In this document: positions 10,953-21,603 of the stretch, piece by piece
How positions within the stretch are numbered: the stretch's first letter is position 1
Layout of the letters: each line of letters starts with the position of its first letter
Assembly (NCBI GenBank): GCA_001566295.1
Contig: KQ964246.1
Span: 1,116,001 to 1,180,000, forward strand
Origin: Microdochium bolleyi
Taxonomy: Eukaryota; Ascomycota; Sordariomycetes; Xylariales; Microdochiaceae
DNA length: 64,000 nt
Direction: 5' to 3'
Position numbers and translations under genes: made by a program
Notes under the pieces: model-generated
What the model was told of the DNA's origin: nothing
What the model saw: only the letters and a program-made list of their open reading frames with translations
The model's database searches: none

Positions 10953-12037
10953 TGTGTGTGTATGTGTATGGGATCGTGTCTAAAGAGGTCGGTGGACGGT
11001 CTTGTCGCTTCTTTGCCGATTATGATGTTTGTCGCGGAACGGGCAGGTAGACGAGCGCGGCACGCGGCGCGCGGTAGTCAAATTAAGGGTCTTGGAAAGG
11101 TCGCTATAATTCCCCACAGGGTTCTCTGGATTCACTAATTGCCTGAGGATCTTGTCGTCCGCTGGCCGCTGGTCGTGCCTATTGACTACCTCGAGATGCC
11201 GGATTGGACTTGTGATTTGATGTAGGTTGCAGGATAATGCGAAGACTCGGGAATGTTTGTGTTGATGGGTACAAGGGGAGCTGAAGCTTGGCTTGCGCTG
11301 AATGGAGCCTTTGGAGTGCTCGGTGGCAACCTTGTTCCCCCAAGGCGCGCGACTCGGAAGAGCAACTTTAATGGATCTTCTGATTGGCCCACATCGCAAG
11401 GGGCCCTCTCATTGAGAGCATGTCAACCTGCTCAGGTCCCAAACCGCGGATAATATTCAGACAGTCACTGTTGCGCGCACAACGGGGTAATAATACAAAT
11501 GCTATATTCATAGCACCCTCTGGTGACTGTTCGCCAAGGCCAGAGGGTGCTTTACTTCAAACCTAGACTCCGATAGTGCTCCTGTCCTCGCCCTCCACCG
11601 ACAAGCAAGCTGCGTGATCTGCTTTGAGACTTGCCGACACAGCCTGCTCTTCCGTCACCTAGGGTGCGGGCCAATCAATCTCGCTTGTTGTTGGAACTCT
11701 GTGTCCCCAATAGATTCCTAGGTACATGGCGTACAACACGAAGATCCGGTTGTGCGTTCAAAATTTGTTGTAGAATCGTGCAATCATCGTCATGCATTCC
11801 ACGCTCGTGGTGGTTAATTTCAAGTACTTGACGCGTCGTAGTTGGCGATGTGCTCCATTGCGGGCGGCACGGTAGATTGCTGGAACAGTTGTGGAGATGC
11901 AAAGTCTTCTTGACAGTACCCCAAGTAACACGATGGCCAGCTGATGTTGAGCTGGCTGGCCCTGTGCACCAGTTTTGAGGCAATGAAAGACGTCGTCGAC
12001 GCATCCGCAGCCCGGGAAGCACCCGCCCGATGACCTT
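10953..12037. other. Intergenic, PEX4 promoter and 3' region of next gene
   Basis: Upstream of PEX4 (minus) and downstream of the large disordered-protein gene (minus). The PEX4 leader begins with a GT-rich run (gtgtgtgtatgtgtatg). The notable element is a perfect 12-bp inverted repeat at 11512-11551. No coding sequence is supported. Confidence 0.5.
11512..11551. repeat. Perfect 12-bp inverted repeat (hairpin)
   Basis: The left arm agcaccctctgg (11512-11523) and right arm ccagagggtgct (11540-11551) are exact reverse complements, separated by a 16-nt loop. It lies in non-coding DNA about 560 bp upstream of the PEX4 start. It could be a transcription terminator-like structure, a palindromic factor site or a remnant of a small inverted-repeat element; no target-site duplication is evident. 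Confidence 0.75.
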
Positions 12038-14971
12038 CTAAGACTCGGCGGGCTGCTTGGATTTCCAGAACTGCATCATGCGACTGATGCGCTTCGCTCT
12101 GCTGGCTTTCTGCTTCTGTTCAGGCTCGTCCTCGACAGCAACTTCCTCACTCAACTTGCTTCTCTCTCCATGAGCACTGCTAATCAGCCTGCTCAAACTC
12201 GCCAGACTCGACCGCCTACGTCCGAACGCAGTGGATGTGAATGATGCTGGTCTTTGCTCCTGGAATGGCTTGCCCCTTGGCCGGACAGGCGGAAGAAAAG
12301 TGCTGTCCCTGGTCATTGTCGAGTTGCTACTGGTCAGAGACGGAACATCGATGGAAATTCGCACGATCTCAGGGCCAGGCTCTCCCATCAACAGAGACTG
12401 GAAGCTGTTCTCATCAGCAATGGAAGACGGGGCTGTGGATATCCGGTGAGCATCGGACATGGGTGACCGCGGAGACGGGAATGCCGATGAGTGGTTCATC
12501 GAGTAAGGACTAGCCGTCAGCAATGATGGCGGCGGCAGGCTCACGGAGTTGACATCGACCAGGGCGAGATCGCGATTGGGCAATATCCTACGCGGCGAGG
12601 GTGCTGCTTGACTAGAAGTCGCAGATACAGGTCGGAGACTTGGAGCGGCTTCTTCCTCGACTATCACAAAGTCATGCAGTGACCCGCCGGCGATCTCGGT
12701 ACGCATCCTGGAGCCAGGCGGTTGCAGATCTAGGCTGGATCCGCTGCCCTTGCGCTTCACCGAGTTCGAGGCTGATGCGGAATCCACCGGGGAGAGGATC
12801 CCGAGGTCTCGTTCTTGTGTGGGCGTTTCGGCCGAGTCGTGTTCGGATGCGCTAGAATAATCTACCTTGCCTTTGACATCGGAAGAGATCGTGATGGACC
12901 TGGTCGACGAGGTGGTATCAGAGACATCATCCTCTTCGTCCTCTTCGAAGACATCAGCCATGGTCGAGGACGAGCCGAAGCGGCTGATGCCAAACTTGCC
13001 CTCGAACGGAGGCAGGGTCGGAGCACTCTCAGCACGCCTGTGGTAATGCATGCCAGGCCCGCTGAACCCTCTCATGCCGGCGGCACTATGGAGGGGCCGT
13101 CGTGGGGGCTGACCAGTACGCTGAGCAGCCTCCCATTCGGCGTTATAGGTGGGAGTGTTGAATGGCCCCAGCGCTGCGTCCAGATCGATCATCTGGTAAG
13201 ACGCCTCGTCATCCGAGCTGGATCTGGGGCGTATGGCTTTGTGTGTCGGAGCCGGGAAGCTTCTGGCAGACATGGGGCCAAACGGCGGAAGGTCTTCCAA
13301 GTCGTCTTCAAACACCTCCTCATCGTACATGACTCTTGGGGGTGGCGGTGTCAAGGAACGGCGGCGACCAGGGATTGTCTTGCCTGACCGCGACTTGCCC
13401 TTCCGGGTCAGTATCGAACTACCCCAGGCACGGACCTTCTTTTGCTTCTTCTTCTTCCCAGAAGACTTCTTGATGGTCACTTCGTCAGTAGCAGGGCCCG
13501 GCTGTGCAATGTCTGGCTCAGCCACAGCCTCTGCCACTCGGCCAGCGGTGCCGGACTCATTTGAGCCTGCACTTTGTGGCCGTGCTTTGCCGGGTACACC
13601 CGAGCCGGTGAAAGGATCGAGCCCGAAGAATGACCATCGTTTGGGAGTCTTGATTGGCGTGGTCGCCGCTGGCTCAACAGAATCGTCTTGTGCCAACCCG
13701 GTCAGCAGCGGTATCGAGTTACGCCGCCGAGGCGAAAGAGGTTCACCAGGAGCCGGAGATGAACTGGGTGTGTTCTCGAGCACCGCTCCTGCCGTGCTGG
13801 GTCGAGAACTGGTCTTTGGACCAGATGTAGCGGAGCTCAGCAGGTTCGGTGCTTCCCGGTCGGACATTACGCCACTGCCCAGTGAGATGAGGGACGATAT
13901 GCTGTTCGATGCGGAGTGTCCTCCAGGCCGGATCGTTGTGACAGTGCTGGTCGTGTCGGTGGATACCAACGACAGTGGTCGAGGAATGAACTCGAGGGTG
14001 TCAGAGAACCCAACTCTAGCCCGGGGAGCAGCCTTCGGAGGTGTAGCAGCCTTGGGCTCAGCAGCTTCTTGCAGGACTTCTGGCTCGGCGGACATTGATT
14101 CTAGGGGTGTTGATGGCTCATCGGTTGGGCTGTGCGGTACCGAAGGCTCCACTACAGGTACAGTCAACAGCGGCGAGCTGGGCTTGAGGGTCACTGGGCT
14201 GGTCGGGGCACTGCTGCCACGCGAAGAGTCGTTGTTGTTGGGCTTCAAGATCATGGTCAAGTCATGCTGCGATATCGCGGCGGACCGACGGTGCTGGTGA
14301 CCACGCCGCCGAGCGGGTGGCTCTGTGGGCTTGAGAAGAGGAGAAGCGAAGCCGCTTTCTGACTTGGTGGGGCTTGTGCTCATGACTGTGATGGATTCGC
14401 CCGCCCTCAGCTTACCACCAACAAACTCACTGGCGCCTCGCCGGTGGCCGTGACGGTTTGGCGGCATCCGTGGGGACTGTGGGGTCTTTGGCGGGCTAAG
14501 TAGGCCATTCTCCTCGTCCAGGTTTGCGCCTGGGTTGAAAGAGAAATCAGGTAGGGCGGGTGATCGTGTGGGGGAGCGAGTCTGTCGATTTGGGTTCCCT
14601 GGTGCCAGGGTGGCTCCTGGGTTGAAGCTGAAGTCTGGTAAACCAGGCGAAGGTCTTGGGCTGCGATCACCGCCCTGGAGGATGTCGGGAAGTCTATCTG
14701 CAGGCTCAAACGCAGATCTAGTGCGCCGTCCGGTCGCCCTAGAATACGAAGAAGGAGCAGAGGACGGACCCTGCCGCGCCGGAAAAACGAATTCAGGGTT
14801 TGGCGGTGGCAGTGAGAGATCGGGAGACGTGCCGAATGGTGATCTAGAGTCCGGGCATGGTGCATTATCGATCCTGATGGGCGCCGGGATGCGGATGTTG
14901 CGTGTAGACGTTTCGCCCGGCCGCCCACCGGCTGCTATTTCGAGGTTGCTGTCGGTCGCGATGGTAGCCAT
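12038..14971 (-). CDS. Large disordered Ser/Pro-rich protein (977 aa)
   Basis: A single-exon 977-residue protein starting at the ATG at 14971 (MATIATDSNLEIAAGGRPGE). It has no signal peptide, membrane segment or catalytic domain that I can see. It is very rich in Ser, Pro, Thr and Arg, with dozens of S/T-P and R-R-x-S sites (RRRNSIPLL, GRRRSLTPPPP, RRRSSLASLS), so probably a heavily phosphorylated unfolded scaffold. A ten-residue motif, LPDFSFNPGA, occurs twice about 40 residues apart near residues 110-155. Other landmarks are a Lys-rich patch (KKSSGKKKKQKKVRAWGSS) near the middle, an acidic patch (VFEEDEEDDVSDTT) and a basic C-terminus (RAKRISRMMQFWKSKQ). Similar fungal proteins are often labelled cell-wall proline-rich protein, but the absence of a secretion signal argues for a cytosolic or cortical protein. 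Function unknown. Confidence 0.78.
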   Translation of the reverse strand: MATIATDSNLEIAAGGRPGETSTRNIRIPAPIRIDNAPCPDSRSPFGTSPDLSLPPPNPEFVFPARQGPSSAPSSYSRATGRRTRSAFEPADRLPDILQGGDRSPRPSPGLPDFSFNPGATLAPGNPNRQTRSPTRSPALPDFSFNPGANLDEENGLLSPPKTPQSPRMPPNRHGHRRGASEFVGGKLRAGESITVMSTSPTKSESGFASPLLKPTEPPARRRGHQHRRSAAISQHDLTMILKPNNNDSSRGSSAPTSPVTLKPSSPLLTVPVVEPSVPHSPTDEPSTPLESMSAEPEVLQEAAEPKAATPPKAAPRARVGFSDTLEFIPRPLSLVSTDTTSTVTTIRPGGHSASNSISSLISLGSGVMSDREAPNLLSSATSGPKTSSRPSTAGAVLENTPSSSPAPGEPLSPRRRNSIPLLTGLAQDDSVEPAATTPIKTPKRWSFFGLDPFTGSGVPGKARPQSAGSNESGTAGRVAEAVAEPDIAQPGPATDEVTIKKSSGKKKKQKKVRAWGSSILTRKGKSRSGKTIPGRRRSLTPPPPRVMYDEEVFEDDLEDLPPFGPMSARSFPAPTHKAIRPRSSSDDEASYQMIDLDAALGPFNTPTYNAEWEAAQRTGQPPRRPLHSAAGMRGFSGPGMHYHRRAESAPTLPPFEGKFGISRFGSSSTMADVFEEDEEDDVSDTTSSTRSITISSDVKGKVDYSSASEHDSAETPTQERDLGILSPVDSASASNSVKRKGSGSSLDLQPPGSRMRTEIAGGSLHDFVIVEEEAAPSLRPVSATSSQAAPSPRRILPNRDLALVDVNSVSLPPPSLLTASPYSMNHSSAFPSPRSPMSDAHRISTAPSSIADENSFQSLLMGEPGPEIVRISIDVPSLTSSNSTMTRDSTFLPPVRPRGKPFQEQRPASFTSTAFGRRRSSLASLSRLISSAHGERSKLSEEVAVEDEPEQKQKASRAKRISRMMQFWKSKQPAES

Positions 14972-16310
14972 CTTGCTCCAAGCTGCACTGCAGCCCGAGA
15001 TAAGAGAACTAGCCGATTAAGACTCCCATGAAGAGCTGAGCAGGGCTCAGACGAGGGTGAGAGAGGATTAAACGCTTCTAACGCTGCTGGAAGGGTGACA
15101 TTGATCCAGGAACGGCGCAGAGTGAGAGGTCGGGAGCCGCTGTAGACCGTTGGGTTGGGGTTGTCGGGAATGTGTGGCGGTGGTTGATTGAGATGAAGAC
15201 GCGCGGAGAGGCTCGACGAAGTGGGTGAGCGACGAGCTGGGCGCGGCAGCGAAAGGCAAAATTGGCGATGGTACGAAAGGAGCGGACGGTCAGCAGTCGC
15301 GAAGCCTGTCAATGGACGACAGACTGGGCGACTTGGGCTGAACCAGATGGTGATGCGGCGGGTGTGGGTGGTGTGGGTGTTACTGAGTGTTGTGGAAGAG
15401 GCGAGCGTTGGCGGGCAGAGGACAAGAGCAGACAGGCAGGATGCAAGGGAAAGGAGTGCGCCGGCCTGCACGCAGGCCTCAGTGCTGCATCGAGGCAGTG
15501 ACACAGTGTACAAACCACGGCCTGGGGTACCCTCCCCACTACGGCCGCCTGGGGCACTGAGGCGCTCGGCGCTCTCCCTTCAACTGGACCGACCCGTATC
15601 TCTGCAGGGCCGCAGGCTCATGACTTGATGCGGTTGGCACCTTATGCGACTTTTGTTGCATCTCCAAGGCGAGTCACGGCGTCAAACTTGAGACAATCTG
15701 ACCAGCCTACACCGCTGACAACGAACATTAGCAGATGTGTTGGTGAGGACAAATTACCTCCGTCTGTGATTGTATTCCTTCGGCAGCACCAGCTCTGCAC
15801 ATCCATCGAATGCATCGATCACGATTGCGAGGCTCAGGAAAACGTGCGATTCGATTACAGGCCCCCAATGATTCCGATTATTATTATTTGCTTTTTTTCA
15901 CGAGGTCCACGGCTGGTGCAGAGTAGAGCAAGACGGCATATTCATGCAGAATCTCGACTCTCAACTTCTCCGCCTCGTGAACAAACACGATTGAGAAGGA
16001 GATCGGGAACCAAGAGCGTCACGAAGGCTGCTGTGTGGCCAGGATAAGCCCTCGAGGATATGTACCTACCGTGTCTCTCTCACGAGCAGCGCCGCCCACT
16101 GTACCTTGCTGATATGTTTGCTTGCCTGGGATAAAGGCTTGGCGGCAAGGCTTCTGTGGTGCAGAAGCCCTTACGGTATCTTAGAGTAGCCCTGGCACTC
16201 CGTGCGAATGATTAGGCCCTGGCTTATCGCCTTTCCATAGTTAAGGTATGCCAGGTAATATGTACTGCTTGTCAGTAGAGCCTGGCCCTTGAGACGATCA
16301 TCCTCCTATC
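14972..16310. other. Intergenic, 5' region of the 977-aa protein gene
   Basis: The proximal ~500 bases are pyrimidine/purine-biased, like a fungal promoter and leader for the minus-strand gene. Frames up to 192 codons exist on both strands but have no domain and no splice logic. Nothing else is recognised. Confidence 0.5.
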
Positions 16311-17210
16311 GATGGCGATTCAGCGCACGCCGCCGGTTCTCATGTCTGGCCTGATGATCGAGAGCCTCGACTCGGGAATTCCAGCCTACCAGTGCCGTCC
16401 TCCACGAGCAACAACAGTCTCGACTCCGTTCTGGGCCGTTTCGCCCATCTTAAGCCGGTGGCTTTTGGCGAATCGCCGGGCGGCCCTGGCCGGCCGAATC
16501 CATGGCGCGCACAGACATCTCCGCATGTGTGGGTGGATACAATGTTCAGATCCATGGCAACCTTGCAAGCCTTGGAAGTGTCCGGCTTCCGCAATGAGCC
16601 ACTCACGTCGCGAAACCATCCCGTGACCCTGGATAACCTGGCCTGGTGCTCAGGGGGTCCCTAGCCTGAAGCGGGCGCATACGCAGTACACCGTACAATG
16701 TTTCCTGCAAGGTACGAAGTCACCCTGCAAGGATGCGCTCTCAGCACGGCGCCATTGTCAAGTGCAACCCAGAGTTTGGGCGCCACCGAGTACAGATCAG
16801 GATTCGAGGTATGGCTGATTACCATGGGAAGAGCTGAGTCCATCAGTGATACTCACAGTCATGATTTTGCTCCAAATCCGTGGTCAGGGGCGGGAATTGA
16901 CCAATACCCGCGCAGGTGAGTATGTATTTAGCCATCGGAGATGATCTTGCGCGCTTCGCCTCGCTCATCCGCGACACCTTCGGGAACCTCCACTCTCGTA
17001 ACCTATATCGAGCCTAGTGCATGGTCTCTTCGTCAAGAGCGAGTATCGTACCTGAGCGGCCGTTTCTGCGCCGAGCCAGGACGCTGCAGGCTCTGCTACT
17101 GGTATGCAATTCGTGATTTGCTTGTGTCATTGACAGGGTTGAGAGATCTCGGCACGGTCGAGTGCTTCCATTGTGAGTCCTACCTACAGGTCGTGGACTG
17201 CAGCTAAATC
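16311..17210 (+). pseudogene. Possible degenerate gene, leucine-rich/F-box-like relic
   Basis: Several stretches read like real protein but lie in different frames interrupted by stops. From 16311 one frame gives SLDSVLGRFAHLKPVAFGE, then MFRSMATLQALEVSGFRNEP, and stops at 16662. A second frame around 16698-16919 gives TEYRSGFEVWLITMGRAESI. A third, from about 16922, gives LARFASLIRDTFGNLHSRNL. A fourth, ending at 17207, gives GLRDLGTVECFHCESYLQVV. The spacing of Leu and the phrase LQALEVSGF resemble fungal leucine-rich F-box-type proteins, but the match is weak. No ATG-to-stop model with good introns joins the pieces, so decay is more likely than a working gene. It could also be a functional gene that I fail to splice. 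Confidence 0.3.
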
Positions 17211-18525
17211 TAATGCCGATGCCTCATCAATCGCCAGAGTCACGCGCGTGCGCCTGTTTTGATTACTGCCGACATGGGGCCCCCAAACCCTCCACGGCAG
17301 GCCGGCAAACCCATGACGACAACATCATCTTCATCTGTGGAGGCCCCTTGCAATGTTCAAGGTTGCCTCGCTCGGCGGCCTCCGTCCTGAGGACTCCGTC
17401 AATCTGCTCGGTGGAAGTTATAGTCATCAGCTTGTGGCCAATCGCAAACCTCCAAGATGACTGTCACTGTTCGAGAAGTAGGATGGCGTTCTATGCAGTT
17501 CGTCAAAGGGCATGCTGAACATCGTGCCAGATGCAGCCGCTGAATGGCATTGGCCAATGGGCACCACGACTCCACGAGGCCCAGCTCGTATTCTTTTACT
17601 TTTTTGGCTCCTTCTATCACGCACAAGGCGTAGTGCGGCGAGATTAGCATGCATTTCCCGCAGGCGCCCTAGCGGCATACTGATCAGCATGAAGGAACAC
17701 GACAGGGGAGACCCATGGCGAAACGGGGCTGCCGCCAAATGACACGGCGCCGCTCAGGAACCAAAAACAGTTTTCACTGATTGAACTTCTGTTGAAGGCT
17801 TAGCCCGCTGAGCTGGCAAGACACTCGCAGGCGGTCTTTGTGCGTCGGCCATGGCAACCAAGGGAAGCCGGGCAGGGAGGCGTCGTCTGGACCCTGATCG
17901 ACACCACCCTCAGCTCTTGGGCTCGCGCTGTGGCGCATCACATCAGCTTACGTTGCAAATCGGCAGGAATGTCTCGGCTTGTTAGAGCGGTGAGAGTTCA
18001 GGGTGTCATCACTGTCGCGGCTGGTTGTTTCGTTTCGAAAAGTGTCGCTGGAGTGGAAGGATCGCGTGGTGGTGTCGGCACCCAGCATACTGAAATCATG
18101 TCACGGGCCAGCTCGAGCAGGATCCCCCGAGCCTCGAATGCTACAGTATTACTTGATGAGTAGCGCGGGCGTCACATACCTGATAGCTGTCTCAACATAA
18201 TTTCCGCGCGGCAGGCAGACACTGGCAAGAGACTTGCACATGCGCATTTAGGAACCTCATGCACTGCCATTTGCAATGACGCTGGGGCTTTGCCGATGGC
18301 CTAGGGGACCCTGAATATCTGTGGCCCGGCGCGGCGTCACCGCCCGTCCCGCGCGCGACGCAGGTATCGTCGTTTCGCTCCCGGCGCCAACTGGGTCAAG
18401 CGCAAACAAATCTAAAGAGGTTGCATTAATGTCGCGCAGTTTTATGCAGAGTCATGGAAAGAGTCCTCTGTGCTCTTTCGTGGAGCCTCGAGCGACCAGA
18501 GCGTTTCGAGCAGGAGGACGTGTAA
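17211..18525. other. Intergenic, no supported gene
   Basis: Only short frames without domain features. Fragments of the neighbouring relics might extend into it, but I could not trace them. Confidence 0.45.
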
Positions 18526-18906
18526 TTACGCTTGCATACTGGTGAGTTCTTGGAGGCGGTGAGGCTTGATCGGATCCACCTGCGCAGCTTGAGAGAGGTG
18601 GACACTGACAACGGGACCAGCTCGACCGTCCCCATCTGGTTCCACAGCCTGACGGAGCAGCAACTGGAGCCGGGCTTGTGCCCCACGCTGTGGGTGCTGA
18701 CCGCCTGCCAGGAACGCGCACCCACTTTCGACAGATGGATGCGATTCTTCACCCATGCCTGGATCGAGGAGGCAGAAAAATTATCTCGAACTGGAGACGC
18801 AACTGTAGTGCGGTTGTCAGGGATCGCCAAGTCACAGAACACGACTCTTGCAACGTCACCATCTCGCAGACTGTTCATCGCACTCTCCCTGACCCCACCG
18901 CAGTGA
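18526..18906 (+). pseudogene. Coding-like fragment without start codon
   Basis: An open frame bounded by a TAA at 18523 and a TGA at 18904-18906 with protein-like content (RIHLRSLREVDTDNG, STVPIWFHSLTEQQ, FDRWMRFFTHAWIEEAEKL). There is no usable in-frame ATG near its beginning, and no convincing upstream exon was found. The pattern of aromatic and acidic residues resembles the C-terminal part of fungal F-box-type hypothetical proteins, so it may belong to the same relic as 16311-17210. It ends 85 bases before the CGR1 start, which makes it overlap the expected CGR1 promoter and again argues against an active gene. Confidence 0.3.
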
Positions 18907-18991
18907 TCCGAAGTCACTCACAGTCCTCCAACATCTGTACATCTGGTGCCACGAATCTCTGCGCATCGAATCCGAGGCCAACCCGCCCACC

Positions 18992-19564
18992 ATGTCCGCC
19001 GAACAGCCCCAGGATGCGCCTGCCAAGGTGCAGGAGACAACCACAGTGCCAGCACAAGGCATGCGCAGGAACGGTATGCGGCCCTGTGTAGTTTGTGCGC
19101 TCCCGTTGCGACAAGATGGAGCTCTCAACTGACGCTTGACTGGAAACCATCACAGGCAAGCAGTGGCACGCACCCAGGAAAGCCTTCCGGCCCGCGTCGG
19201 GCTTGACTTCATACGAGAAGCGCACCAAGGCACGGACAGAAGCTGCCGCAACGAAAGCCAAAGAGAACGAGATGAAGGAGGAGAAGGAGACGGAGCGCAA
19301 GGTGAGCAACCCTGACGACACCGCTAGCGTCCACGTCGTGTGGCGTATATGCTATGTCAACAAGAAGGGACATGGATCAAATCTGCGGAATGCTGACCTC
19401 GGGGTTTTTGGCAACATGAACAGAGACGAGTCCAGGCAATCAAGGACAAGCGCGAGGCCAAGGCGGAGAAGGAGCGATACGAGAAGATGGCCGAGAAGAT
19501 GCACAAGAAGCGTGTTGAGCGGTTGAAGCGCAAGGAGAAGCGGAACAAGCTCATCAACTCTTAG
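18992..19564 (+). CDS. CGR1: rRNA-processing protein Cgr1
   Basis: A small, very basic nucleolar protein needed for processing of pre-rRNA and 60S ribosome assembly. Exons 18992-19073, 19156-19301 and 19424-19564; introns 82 nt (GTATGC...CAG) and 122 nt (GTGAGC...CAG); 122 residues. Splicing restores GMRRNGKQWHAPRKAFRPAS, the conserved Cgr1 N-terminal signature, and joins KEETERK to RRVQAIKDKREAKAEKERYE. The C-terminal half is a long charged helix, almost all Lys, Arg, Glu and Met, ending in KRVERLKRKEKRNKLINS, which is nearly invariant in the family. Length is normal for Cgr1 (about 115-125 residues). The intron-exon frames agree exactly. Confidence 0.93.
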
Positions 19565-20562
19565 GCGCTATCGCCGAGGCACGACTATGCACGACACCAA
19601 GCAAAAACGAGAAGCCGATTCGACATATCTACAAAACTGAGGCTCACTCGGCTTCAATATGCCTCGACGCCTTCAACAACTTTCGCCACGGGAGCTGGCT
19701 TACGGGCACAGACCAAAGCACGCTGAGCAAACTGGGCCCTCCACCGGCCATACTTGGAGTGCATGTCCGTGGGCATGTGTTCTCAGTGAAGACCAGCGTA
19801 TTGCAGGCTTTGCCTGTGGCGGCGGTCATCGCTACAGGAACGTGATGGCATTCAGCATAAAGCACGAAACACCTTGGAACATGCATCAAGGACTTGCTCA
19901 AAACGCATAAGCAAACTCTGGTCTTGCTTCAGGCCATTACGCAAGCGCAAGTTGCCAGACCTGAGCGTTCCAAGCCTCAAGATCTGAGGTTCGTGCAACC
20001 GCTGTATCCAGGTGAATAGATGTCCAGGTTCGAACATGAGGCGTGGTGGCTGCGGCACCACTGCCAACAGCTCAGGCCACTCTTAAATCCAAGGCAATGC
20101 AAATTCAACTATTCGCAGTGCTCTGAGTATGCGTCTCTGCTTTTGCAATACGTTTATGCTGTAACATCTGCGCTCTCAGCGTAACTTTTCGCCAGTACAT
20201 TATTCAGAATGAAGCATGTGAAAGCCAGAAGAATGTGCTGCGCTATAGTGGGCGGGGGTGGGTCGCTGGACCCCTGGCTAAGACCAACCTAAACCCCAGT
20301 ATGACGCCAGTCGTCAATTCAACCGCTTCACCACATTATGCTACTACTTGACCCCTTTGCGACAGTGCATCAAATCAGCAAGGCCTGCGGCAGAGCACAT
20401 GATGATACACACATAGTCAATCCGCGCACAACACGGTGCTCCTAAAGACGGTGGCCCAGCCTGCGAACAGTACACTAAAGGACATGATTTCGGAGGAGGA
20501 GTATAGCCACAGTCCGGCTGGGAGGGGGCTGCAGAGTTGTAAAGCCGAAGCGAGTACCTTGA
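19565..20562. other. Intergenic, no supported gene
   Basis: 3' region of CGR1 and the approach to the relic at 20.6 kb. Short frames only; nothing recognised. Confidence 0.5.
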
Positions 20563-21603
20563 TGCAAAGTACCTGAATTGCTCTTAACTGAAGCGTACGC
20601 TGTGCTACCTACTTGTTCAGCCGTGCCCTTGCGACTGCGTCTCGACGATATTGGCTATCGACCATCTCCTCGCCCAGCTCCGGCTTTCGCGGACGTAGCG
20701 CTGGATCTCAAGCTTGATATCTACAGCCAAAATACCGCTGCAGTTCCGTACTTTAAGGACGGTCCTGAGCTCGGGCGTACGTTGCGCAACATGCTCTGTG
20801 CCAAACAAATGCTGGAGGAGCTTTACAAGGAGGGCTGGGAGCTCGGCCTGGCGTCTATTCCTAAACAGTGCGATCCACGACCCGGTTAGAAGCTTAAGCC
20901 GCCTTTCCAAAACTACATCCTCGAAGACAAGGAGAGTCTCGATGGTGCTAACCCCAATTTAGGTCCAAGATCACTTCAATTGCTGACGTCGGTCCTTGGG
21001 CGAGGAGGATCACACTTTGTGACAACTCCGGCGCTACCACGCTTGCACCATGCTCAACTCAGAGACAATGTACCAGCTCGACAACTCTGCCCAACGACTT
21101 GGGCACTATGGAGAGTCTGCGTCTTTCTGACTTGCCGCACTGGGTCAAGGTGGCAGAGCATGAGGCATCGTGCGCATGGAGCACTCACGCGCTGCAGTAC
21201 ACAGATCCGGATTACCCGTATTTTGCAGAGTTTCACATACGGTTCTCTGCGGCACGCGATCTCTTCGAGTACTGGTCCATGCGCTTGATCACGGATGACT
21301 TCCGAATGAAGAGCTACGTACACACTAGGATGAAGCTGACCCTGTGGCCTGGTACTTTCAATAAGTCTCTAAATGGAAGATTCATCCTTTCAGCATCGGG
21401 GGAGTCCCTGTGAGCCACTGCGGCAGCATACGCGCCAAGCTGGAAAGTAGAGGAATATACGAGGACGCGAATTGTTCATCAGTCTACAGGTTTTGTGACA
21501 GGGTACGAGTGCGTCCCCAACTTTGCAAGGCATCCGCGTGCAAGTCTACCATAATGGAGAGGCCAAGGGACGGTCGTCTCTGACGCAGATAGCCCCTAGA
21601 TGA
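20563..21603 (+). pseudogene. Unrecognised gene relic with stops and frameshifts
   Basis: Long protein-like translation is spread over two frames. Frame A (open from 20563) contains DLKLDIYSQNTAAVPYFKDG and TLRNMLCAKQMLEELYKEGW. It meets a TAG at 20887-20889, yet the same frame continues as KLKPPFQNYILEDKESLDGA. Frame B takes over near 20950 (FRSKITSIADVGPWARRITL), runs through LPHWVKVAEHEASCAWSTHA and AARDLFEYWSMRLITDDFRM, and stops at a TGA at 21411-21413. The same frame again continues sensibly (SWKVEEYTRTRIVHQSTGFV) before the first frame resumes (RVQVYHNGEAKGRSS) to a TGA at 21601. There is no good ATG at the 5' end. At least two stops and two frame changes make this a decayed gene unless the assembly is wrong. 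I do not recognise the family. Confidence 0.5.

Noticed and set aside
18990..21500. Possible tRNA genes (searched for GGTTCRANNC-like B boxes across the gap regions, e.g. ggttcgaac near 20026 and ggttcgacc near 21979)
   Set aside because: Flanking sequence cannot form T-arm or acceptor stems.
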